A DNA stretch of 64,000 bases from assembly GCF_902806685.2 (NCBI RefSeq), contig NC_048543.1, positions 5,746,106 to 5,810,105 on the forward strand, given 5' to 3'. The stretch comes from Maniola hyperantus. Its lineage: Eukaryota > Arthropoda > Insecta > Lepidoptera > Nymphalidae. The notes under the pieces were generated by a model. The model did not search any database and was not told the DNA's origin. It saw only the letters and a program-made list of their open reading frames with translations. Both the position numbers and the translations under genes were made by a program. This document shows positions 1 through 10,300 of this stretch, piece after piece (position 1 is the first letter of the stretch; each line of letters begins with the position of its first letter).

Positions 1-1016
1 CCGTGGCTTCTCCACGCCATACTCGCTAAAACTAAAATGCCTAAAGAAATAGAAATCTTACGCCATGGGAACCCTATTTTCGTATGTATCACAGATTAAT
101 AGGGATACTATGGTATGTATTTTGTTGATTAATCAGCGAAGAAAAACCGGGTGAAAAATTATATATTTTATTATATATTATTTTTTAAATTTATTTTACG
201 GCCCTGGATAACAGTCTTTTAAGGCCTTTATTATATTTGACACTTATTGATCACAGACGTCAGACTCTAACAATTTTCATTTTTTTTTTTATTGAATATT
301 TATTGGAGACATTGGAGTTCATTTGGAGATTTATTGAATATGTTGATCATAGAGATAGTATATGTATATGTCATAGGTATATGTTTTTGTTTTTGGCAGT
401 TGACAGGTCATCATATGTTAAAAGTACTCTGTGCAGGTCATCGACATAGGAGGCTTAGATGATTCTTTGAGTAGAGTTTAAATCCACGAATCTATTTAAA
501 TCATATATATTCAAGACAGCTCTAAGGGGACTTTACCTACGACAACAAGGCTCTCGGCGTAATATAGTAGATAATCTATGCTCTCGGCACTTGAATGACA
601 TTGACAGACAAAGGCATAGAATGTGCTTAGAATAGAATCTTCTTAGAATATTCAAACAATAACAAAGGGGACACTTGACCGCAACGTTAGTTCTGATTTT
701 CGATCTCTATGTCGCCACCAATGTATTCTGTGTTCACCACGCGCCAAGATAGCCTTTTTCACAGACCAATAACATATAGGCCTTTTTCGTGCTTGTTCGC
801 CTCGTAGTGATTATATTCTCTTTGGTTCGCCTCAGCTTCCCACCACAGAGTACATTGCTTCCCACTGTACCTACTCTTCTACTCTATGTTTAAAAAAATA
901 CTCAAATTTTTGTTATGAAGAAATCTTAAAACCATTAAAATTGAAAATCTTTCACCGGCAACTATTATATATCACATATCATAACATCAAAGAAACACTT
1001 GATAACAGCCCCAACA
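1..1016. other. Spacer and 5' UTR upstream of MEA1
   Basis: No gene is recognised here. The sequence is AT-rich, and the MEA1 promoter and 5' UTR presumably lie in its right part. The first 99 bases are open in frame 1 and end in TAA, so they could be the last codons of a gene entering from the left. The peptide is too short to identify. Confidence 0.4.
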
Positions 1017-3236
1017 ATGGTGTGCGATGGACCGGATCCGCCAGATGATTCCCCACAAAACTTAATTCCACCGCCGCGAAATGAATTAATGGCTAACGGA
1101 AACCACGACGATAGTGATGAAGAGCAAAACGAGCATTTCGGATACGAGCCTCTACCACAAGGGCCGGAAGCTGTATTTACAGACCATGAAAGTGATGACG
1201 ATATCGAAGTAAGTAATAATTAAGAGTGTCATCGTCGTCACAAGTGATTCAACGGATAGGTCTACAGGACCCTGGTGCTAGTGTTCGTGGTTCCGAGTGA
1301 CTCGTTTGAAACCGTCCATTCACCTTGTGGGAGTCTTAAAATGCTTCGCTTTTTGGTGTAAAGTGACCTTAGGTAATGGTCTGCTCTTGGACGCAGCTCT
1401 CAGCTGTTGTACACAATACCTACAGTGATCACAAAGCAAGTAGTCCAATCTGAACAAGAAGTCAACAAGAAGAAGTCCAAGAAAAGATCTCAGCAGGGCT
1501 AGGAGTCCTTGGCTTTTTAACCGACTTCAAAAAAAGGAGGAGGTTCTCAATTCGTCGGAATCTTTTTTTTTTTTTTTTTTTATTTTTTTTTTTTTATGTA
1601 TGTTCCCCGATTTCTCAAAAACGCCTGGACCGATTTTGAAAATTCTTTTTTTGTTTGAAAGGGTATACTTCAAAGTTGGTCCCATTTCAATTTGGTGAAG
1701 ATCTGATGAACATCTTCGAAGATAGATACTAGAACTCCTCAACGGATAAGAGTAAATTGCTCGCGATCAGTGTAATAGCTTAGTAAACAGTAGATTTTTA
1801 ACCAGTCATAGCATAATTTCATGGGGCCACTAAAAATTGTGAAATAAAAAATTTTTACAAAAAAAATAAAAACCGACTTCGTTACATAAACACTAAAAAT
1901 TGAAAAATAATTTAATTTATTACCGAATATATTATGTATACAAGAGTTAATATAGTTCCATAATAATATTTTTTGGGGTCGGTGCCAATGAGGTGCCATT
2001 GTGGAGTCCCATAAAAATATGAAGTCTAGACGATTCGCGCAGCTAAAGCTAATTGGCACCGGCACCAAAAAGTATTATTATGGAACTATATTAACTCTTG
2101 TATACATAATATATTCGGTAATAAATTAAATTATTTTTCAGTTTTTAGTGTTTATGTAACGAAGTCGGTTTTTATTTTTTTTGTAATTTTATACAGACTG
2201 CCATGTTTTAAGTTCTGATTGAACTACTTTTGCCTTTGAAAAAAGGCTTAAGGTTATATCAGATAACAGAAGTGTTTGTAACATAAGAACCTAATAGAGT
2301 ATAAATTATTTTGGGCTTTTGTGATTACTACAAAATTAGTAACATTAAATAAATTTTCAGAATAATGGAACACAAGAGACAGCTCCAAACAATGTGCTTC
2401 CAATAGAGCCAATGGAGAGTGCTCTAACTAGGGAAGTGTGGAATGTACAGAGAGCCACTGACCCCATACAGATGGACAATGAAAGAGCACAACAGGTAGT
2501 GTAACATTTTTGTTGTATCTTTTACTAACCTTTGCCTTGTTATTAGTATAAATTATTATATGTCTACCATATAAATTATTATCTGCCATACGCATTGATT
2601 AGACTAGAGAAACTTTAACCAACATTTCTAATTAGAAGAATTGGAGCATCCCTTTAATTAGCATCAGTTTCATCATTGTCATTCTGCAGATGTCTACTGA
2701 TGGAGATAAGCCTTTTTCTAATAAGCACCACCACCACTTCCTGCTAGTACTGTTAGACAGTTACATAATTATGTAGGTGTTCCTTGTAGTTGTAGCATAC
2801 AATGTTAATTAAACTGGAAACGTTCTTCATCATCATCAACTCATAGACATCTACCACTAGACATGGGTCTTTTGTAGACTCCCACACGCCTGTCTTCTCC
2901 ACTCCTAATTCAGCAGCTCCCTGCAATGGTGATGATGTCCCTTGTTTGATTCTGTCTGTCCACCTAGTGGGGGATCTGCCAACAGTGTTATTTCTGGTGT
3001 TAGGTTCATTCAAGCACCTTTTCTCAATCGTCTATCAGTTTTTAAACTATGTTATAACTTTAGGCTATCATTAAGTAAATAATAATAGGAAACTGATTAA
3101 ATTTCAGGTGATGTCACTAATGGCTGACTTCGCACTACCACAAGATTCTATCCCGGAATGGGCACAGAGTGTAACGGAAGAGCAGTGGAAAGAAACACTC
3201 AATGACAGGATAGAAAAAATACGGGGTAAAAGATAA
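1017..3236 (+). CDS. MEA1: Male-enhanced antigen 1 homologue (MEA1), three exons, complete
   Basis: The three exons are 1017-1208, 2361-2495 and 3108-3236. Both introns have GT-AG ends and phase 0, and the spliced product is 151 aa, close to the usual MEA1 length. The N-terminal half is acidic and low in complexity and includes a GYEPLPQ motif. The C-terminal half (about residues 84-151) is the conserved MEA1 block: EVWN, DPIQMD, ERAQQVMSLMADF, IPEWAQ and a basic KIRGKR end. The start is the ATG at 1017, because the same frame upstream offers only a TTG. MEA1 is a small conserved animal protein of poorly defined function, named for expression in testis. The identification rests on the C-terminal motifs as I recall the family. 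An AATAAA polyadenylation signal lies at 3671. Confidence 0.88.
1856..2187. repeat. Foldback element in MEA1 intron 1
   Basis: The arms at 1856-1971 and 2070-2187 are near-perfect reverse complements, both running outward to 'accgacttcgttac'. Weaker complementarity continues inward through 'gtcggtgccaatgag' and 'ggcaccggcacc', leaving a loop of only a few tens of bases. No protein is encoded. It is a MITE or foldback element, and the RNA of this intron would form a long hairpin. Confidence 0.8.
2826..3055 (-). repeat. Fragment of an RTE-like LINE tail
   Basis: On the minus strand a short frame reads GRSPTRWTDRIK, a motif usual at the end of the ORF of RTE-type LINEs. It is followed by the 'atcatcatcaactcatagac' type tail common in insect genomes. 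The fragment is 5'-truncated and lies in MEA1 intron 2. The family assignment is from memory. Confidence 0.5.
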
Positions 3237-3670
3237 ATCAGGCCTATAGTAATGTACCAATTGCAGAAGCTTAATTTGGCTAAGGTCTCTACATCTAGAA
3301 TTTTGGTTCACTGATTGCCATGAACTGTTTTAGTGCTTAAGTGTGCTGTTTAATTATTCATTACATTAGCCATAGATATTATCCATGACATGGATCAATC
3401 ACTATTATGTAAATTGTATGTGTAACTGTAAGAAAGGCGATGCGATTTTTATTCAGTTTAAATAGTTATCATAGTTATCATCAAGTTAAAATGCTTGCAA
3501 AACAAGTAGTCCAATCTGAACACAAGGTGTAGTACTGTGCATTGTACAAAAACAAATGTCAGCTAGGCTTATGTATTTAATCCTTAATGTTGACCTTCAT
3601 GACTTTCAAGACCTTCATGTTGCAACTTCAGACAGGAATATTTATTTTGCAATACAGCACAATCTATGAA

Positions 3671-3676
3671 AATAAA
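3671..3676 (+). promoter_or_regulatory. Probable MEA1 polyadenylation signal AATAAA
   Basis: This canonical hexamer lies about 435 bases after the MEA1 stop codon, on the same strand. Confidence 0.45.
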
Positions 3677-3727
3677 TGAATTGGCCATCCAAAAGTCTGT
3701 AGTCTGCATATAGCTGCTAGAACTCTA

Positions 3728-3877
3728 AGAGCGACCACGCACTCATCCAATCTGAATCCGTGAAAATACAGATATAAAAATATCTACGTCATAATGTCAT
3801 AAGCTACCATACAAATAGTTCTTTGACCACTTCGGAACATATTTTCACAGACTGATCGAATGAGTGTGTAACCGCCG
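3728..3877. mobile_element. TIR element, 'cgcactcatccgatc' family, copy 1
   Basis: The ends read 'gagcgaccacgcactcatcc' and its inverted counterpart 'gaatgagtgtgtaaccgcc', with 'gtgaaaata' and 'tattttcac' just inside. Related copies occur at 35748-35878 and 60178-60468. There is no coding capacity, so it is a MITE. Confidence 0.75.
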
Positions 3878-4190
3878 TAAGAGATGATTTTCTTTGACAG
3901 CAAAGACTACAGATTTAAAAAAAATTCAATAGGTATCGAATGTAACCATAAAAATATAACATCCAAAAGAATGCCATATCTAAAAAGCACCAATATTAAA
4001 ATACTTTCAAGGATTTTTCACAAAATATAATATATTTTATTTTGGTTATGTTTAAAGTTTACAATATTCTTATAATTCTAAGATATCTGTTACAAGTAAA
4101 TGCACATTCGAATATCATAATAACTATGTATGTATATTTTTTTTTACATAAAAAACAAAAAGTTAAAAACTACTCTAATAAAGTTTTTTT

Positions 4191-4196
4191 TTTATT
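4191..4196 (-). promoter_or_regulatory. Probable serpin polyadenylation signal
   Basis: On the minus strand the sequence reads AATAAA, 38 bases after the serpin stop codon, which is suitable spacing for a short 3' UTR. Confidence 0.5.
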
Positions 4197-4233
4197 CCTA
4201 CACAATAGTTACAGTTTGAATACAAACAAATTT

Positions 4234-4385
4234 TCAACTAAGTGGGTCAAATATAGCGGCGCTAAATGTGACAAGTTTAGTTTTCTCATTTCTGATGAAC
4301 ATGAAAAATGGTGAATTGACATAGAATTGCTCGGCCGTCCTAGCCAAGAATGCGCCCGTCGCTGCCACTGCCTCTGTACCATATT
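4234..4385 (-). CDS. Serpin exon 8: reactive-centre loop and C-terminus
   Basis: This last exon completes E400 and encodes residues 401-449. The hinge is E400(P17)-Y401(P16)-G(P15)-T(P14)-E-A-V-A-A-T(P8). P16 is tyrosine where glutamate is usual. Counting 17 residues puts P1 at T416, with R415 beside it, so cleavage after Arg415 (trypsin-like target) or Thr416 are the candidates. The loop ends at NSPFFMFI, the usual strand 4B start. It is about two residues shorter than the alpha-1-antitrypsin loop. The exon boundary just before the hinge matches the arrangement in which some insect serpins swap loop exons, but I see only one such exon here. Confidence 0.88.
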
Positions 4386-7300
4386 CTGTTGAAATTTAAA
4401 CAAAGAAATCTCATGAATGCTAATATAGCTTGTATAGGAATAAAAAAAAAGGTTAATGGCCTCAGAATATTGTTTGGAACCAAACATCCATGCATAAAAA
4501 ATGTGGTATGCGTATGTGTGATCTGAATGTGATGCTATGTAAAAGTACAGTACGCGGCAGACAATAATAGACATCGACCTTTAGAATGAGATTTCGACTT
4601 AGAGCGTTGTATGTCACTCATACCTATGTGACATTTTGTCAGTCTCAACGACAGAGACAACGCTCTACAATATTTTATGCCGAGAACTGTAATGCATGTA
4701 TGTGTGTGTGATGTAATGTAAAAGTAAATTAGTTAATGTTAGTTTGTTAGTTAGTGTAAAAGGCAATTAGTTACACAAAAACTATGTGGCGAAAATCAGA
4801 ATAGTTTTTTTCCCGTGTGAAGACGGGGCAGGTCGCTAGTAAAATATAAAATTTGGTATAAAAATTACCACTCACCATTAATCGTAATTTTGACGTCGTG
4901 TATGATTTTATCTATATATACGCCCGGATTCGGTAGAGCATCGATAATTTCTCTTAAATTTTTCGTTTCCAATGTTTCATCGTCATTTATCCTTGTTATC
5001 AGTTCGTCCTCGGTTTTATTTACATTTTTACTGTCTATCATCAGGGCAAAGTTTGCTTGCCCGGGGTTGAATAGTGACTGGAGACCCAGCGATTTGAATG
5101 GGTCCGCTAAATTAGCATTGTACGTTAGGTCCATTTTGGGAAATCTGATTATGCATACGTGGCTATTGAGTCGGTTAATCAGATTATTGATAGTAGTGTA
5201 GTTTAAACGATTAATTAACTCGACAAGGGTCATGTTATCCGGCTTGCGAGGTTTTATGACATACATCTTCGTGGTACTGTCGTTGTAAGGTAGTGCAATC
5301 ATTTGGAGTTCTAAAAACAAAAACAAATAATTTTAAATTAATAAAAAAACTACTTTCGGCTTTAATCTAAATAATAAAAAACTTACTCGCTAAGACTTAC
5401 AAAAATAAATAATAATTCATCACAGACTCACTAGTGAGCATAGATCTCCTCTCAGAATGAGAAGGGTTTGGCCATAGTCCACCACGCTGGCTAAGTGCAA
5501 ACTGGCAGAGTTCACACACCTTTGAGAACTCTCTCACGATATTTTCCTTCGCCATCAAAGCAAGTTATATTTAACTGTGCATTATTAAAATGCACATTCA
5601 CTGTTTTTTAATAATTATGCGTTTGGGTACTTAAGTCAATTCACAATATAATATTATGTACTAAGTATTGAAATTGTTTACCGTCTTCTAGGGAGTAAAT
5701 GTATTCAAACTTTCCATAGTTCAACATGAGTTCGGCTCTTATCATTTCTTTAGGCTTTTTAAACTCCAAACTGAAATTGTAAAAATATTTTATTACTAGC
5801 TGATCCCCGCGGCTTCGCCCGCGTATATATTATATAGTCTATGTCACTCAGGAATAATGTAGCTTTCTATTGGTGAAAGAATTTTCAAAATCGGTTCAGT
5901 AGTTCCAGAGATTACCCCCTACATACAAACTTAACGACATTACCTCTTTATAATATTAGTATAGATTATAAATTATTTTGTTACATACAATAATGTTAGG
6001 AATTCATCTAATCAATACATATAATATCGACTATTAACTGGCAACCGGTACTATTCCAATTTTACAGCATAGAGGAAAAGGGGTTTTCCTCTATGCTGTA
6101 AAATTAAAAAAAAGGAATTAAGGAAGGAGGAAGGAAAGGAAAGGAAGGAAGGAAAAGGAAAGAAAGGAAGGAAAGGAAAAGAAGGAAGAAAACAGGGGTG
6201 TTTTCTTCAGCCATTCAGTTTTCTTCAGTGATTCTGTACGCCTGCCAGTGTGAATGTGAAGCCTCGCTAGTGTACCTACATGCTTTAGTATATTTTGTTC
6301 CAAACTAAAACTTGGCTCTCTGCTTGGCTCTATCACTTGTATGGGTATGTAACAGAGAGAGTGCTATACTAACTTCTCCGCGGAATGAAGTTATAGCGCT
6401 CTCTCTGTTTTTGTATGGGATTAGACAGAGAGAGCGCTTTATTAACTTTATTCCATGGATGGAGTACCTATAGATTATGACACTGCATAACTACGAAATA
6501 GCATAAAGTGAAATCGTAAAATTTTTTTGATAGAACATGTTGTCAGTTCAGTCGATATGACTTTTTATAGAAGCTGCAATATTTTCCGCAGGGTCTGACC
6601 CCTGCCCCCCTTAAACATGTAAATAACTTACAACGAAGTATACTCCGGGACGAATGGATGTTCCCACTGCCCACTAAAGTACATTGCACTCAGCAAAGCA
6701 GCCTTAGTGTCAACTGGCAGTGACTCCTTTAAAAAGTTTGATATTTTCCCGCTCGTCTGGTTACTCACCCATCTGAAGAAAAGATAAAACATATCAATGG
6801 AACAAGGGGTAACGGTACTTGGTGAAGCTACGAAAAAATACCGGTAATTCGATTCCTGCAAACCATACACCCGCGCGCGCACTTTATATAATTTCTTACG
6901 GATCGGGGTTAATGGCTTTATGTTTATTGTACCTACCTACTGGCGTAAACACTGTAACCCAAACGTCAGGAATTCAAGAAGTTTTAAGGACGGTACAGTT
7001 CCGCAATATTTAAATGCTTTCAAGAAAAATACGTTGGTAGAACAATATAATTTTGCCTTTGTACCTAATTCCAAAGTCACCGCACGATTTCTTTACTACA
7101 AGAACCATAAAATCTAGGACTACCGTGGCAAATGTAACAATTAAAAATTGGATATGCATGTATACAGCTACCGCCAATATTAATATTTCGTAGGTAAGTA
7201 CATTTAAGAATAAAATCGGTCAAGGGCGTGTCGGACATGAAGGGTTCTGTTATCTGTACCATCGTATAAGAAAATATAATCCATACTATAATATTATAAA

Positions 7301-10300
7301 TGCGAAAGTGTGTCTGCCTGTCTGTCTGTCTGTCTGCTAGCTTTTCACGGCTCAACCATTCAATCGATTTTGACGAAATTTGGTACAGAGATAGTTTGCA
7401 TCCCGGGGAAGGACATATAGGCTACTTTTCTTCCCGTAAAATTGAAGAGTTCCCACAGGATTTTTAAAACCTAAATCCACGCGTACGAAGTCGCGGGCAT
7501 CAGCTAGTACTTTATAATTTTTATGGCGGCCATGTTGAAATATTTAATATTTATTAATTTGATACAGAAAACAACAAGAATGTGTATCTCTTCCACGCTA
7601 TTTTGAACTCTTGTTTAGTTATGATTTTAGTTTTAGCATTTATCAATGAATACTGGTCGAACATTTTGCTGCTCAGTGTGCGCGTGGTGTGCGCTGATCG
7701 TTTGTTTCGGTTTTTATTTGAATACCGAACGCTAAAAATAGGATTATAAGTATTTGAAAATAATAAAATATGTAAGTAGGACTCATGTCTCAGGCTCTTG
7801 AACTCACTCATTTATCAAAGTTTTCACATTTTCTTTGTCCGCGAAGTCAACCTCCCGAGCTTCGCCTTTGTACACTCTTTCCAAATAAGAACGGTATTCT
7901 TCACGGAGTTTTGAATCGTCGTCCACAAAAACCGCGTCGGCGAACATTGTCTTCGTTGATGTTGTGTTGTCATTCAACGCCGTTAGCAGCCCACCGAAAA
8001 GTTCGTGGTTCGCTCGATTAATTTTTACATCTATGTAATATAAAAAATAGGCATTTCTATTAACGCATGAAAATTGGATGATAAATCGATTACAAGATTT
8101 GTTCCGGACAGACAAACAAACGTGTTAATTAACCGCTCATTACTCATGCCGTGACAGTCTGTATATGGCGCGTAATTATATCTGGATCAGGGCTGAAAAA
8201 AGCTGTTTTTTAAAACAAAACATTTTTGTTTAAAAAAGTTGATATTAGTTAACAACTAAACACAATACATCTGTAGGCGCGCTAGTCACGTACATCAGAA
8301 ATAGGAAGGAGAATGACCGATAATTATTATTATTAATCCTCAGCCGACATCAGAACGTATCAGAACGTAGTAATTAACCACTAGGTACTTTAATCAATGA
8401 TCTTTACAATTAGTTCTCAGCACTTTAAACAACCTATTGGATGAGTCGGGATTTACTTTCTTAAAATGAACCAGGCCGCATATGTGAACTAACGATATTC
8501 TTGTGTTATCAAATTACATGGACTATCCTCAATTATTATCATGGAAACTCTCACGTATAGCACAGGGAAACTATCAACGCCAGGTAACGAGGTAAACCTA
8601 ACCTAACCCTACCTAGGTCGCCTCCAACCACCCCTCACAGCGACCCCTCACCTCACTCTAAACTAGCTAGCCTGAGCTAAACACTACATCGTGTGATTAG
8701 GGCGCAATTGCCATTGCAACCTCTCAATCAAATCACGACCTATTCCGTTATCTAATCATCTCAAGGTAATTAATCACAACTTCATGAACGCTCTTAAAAG
8801 GATCATTGCATTGACTCTCTTACGATCTAAACCAGATCTTATAATTGACTTCTCATTACTAATTCAGACTATCGCAATAGCTCTACCTTCTCCACTCTGT
8901 GCACATCTGCATACAGAACACCATAGCATCGTGCGCCACACGCGCCACGACTACTATCCACCCAAATAAGCGATCACAACAGAAACCAGGTAGAATGTAA
9001 GCTATTCGATCTCATGGGCAACTCATTGTCTAATCCATTTCAACATTACACGAGAGTCATAAATGATTCTTTACCAACCGGGTCATACGATTCTAAAGCG
9101 GGTACTATCAAAGTTAACTTCAAGTTACTATCACACTAAACTATCACTTCAAACTAGTCATTATCTCAACTGCCGGTATATCTCCAATTACATTCTAAAT
9201 TACTAGCGTTTGCAGAAATAACCTTAACGGATGTCCTTAGAATAATCTATCCACTGAGCCAAACGTTAACTCACGAATTACTCTAATATTCACCAATATA
9301 ATTGATATTCCACATTCGTCTAACAACTACGCGAACATTATTAATAGTGCTTTGCAGACAAAGTCACCGGATAGCATTAAAGGTTAGAATTACTTTAAGG
9401 TTACGATTTAACACAAACATTCTACATTATCACAATCACAGAATTAAATATCACGATCATTATTATTCACGCTAAAAGCTACCTATCTCGAATTACCTAA
9501 GCTAATCTGAATTCTAATAAAAAGGCTAGAGTGAATTCTGAATCTGACAACCTACGCGTGTCTGTCAAAATCCAACTCTGCCAGCTAATCCAAGATGGCT
9601 TCTTTTCACAGAGTAAAGCTTCCTTCATGCAACGTTTCTTTTCACGGAATCTATGACAGTAAAACCTATTATAACATTGACACGCCTACACGGCCATTCT
9701 GACATGCGACCGTCCACGGGAGCTAGTAAGTAATCAAGCACAAACAATTTCCAATCGTCAGAACATCCGCTCGTCCATCCTGACGATCAGCACAAGCACA
9801 AAACTACATATTATAAAGCATGCATAACACAACCAAAGCATGTCACAACCAAATTACTTCGCAACCATAGCATGTCGCAACCATAACATGTCACCAACGC
9901 ATGTCACAACAAAAGCGTGCAACCTGGACAAGACGAGCACATCTCTTCAAGCAACCGATAAGAATCTGGCACGGACGACACTGTCCATTCATCTAACACA
10001 TCTGGAGCAAGCGCGTGCATCCCTTCAACCGACCTCTTCAGGTGCGGCCCGAACGATACACCTCAACCAGGGTCGAACATCATCTGGACTGAGCGAGTGC
10101 ATCCCTCCAGCCAGGCTAGACTCCACAACATCTGGAAGAAGTGTGTCCCCTCAACCAACTCTTGCGAGTCTGGCCCGGACGACACTCTCTTACCAGGATA
10201 GACTCCACAACATCTGGAAGAAGTGTGTCCCCTCAACCAACTCTTGCGAGTCTGGCCCGGACGACACTCTCTTACCAGGATAGACTCCACATCTGGAAGA

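Larger units (their letters stand above)
3237..4233. other. Spacer between convergent MEA1 and serpin genes
   Basis: Both genes end here, so the spacer holds the two 3' UTRs. It contains a MEA1 AATAAA, the serpin signal on the other strand, and one TIR element at 3728-3877. I see no other gene. Confidence 0.6.

Noticed and set aside
1..99. Open frame at the left edge ending in TAA
   Set aside because: Only 32 residues are present, with no recognised motif. It could be the end of a gene or chance, so it is noted but not called.
4397..4875. Search for alternative serpin reactive-loop exons
   Set aside because: No second hinge-like sequence (GTEA-type) after an acceptor is visible in the last intron, on the minus strand.
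8784..8969. 61-codon frame, identical at 12490-12675
   Set aside because: It lies in the LTRs of the nested element. Its identity only reflects the recent duplication of the LTRs, and no domain is recognisable.
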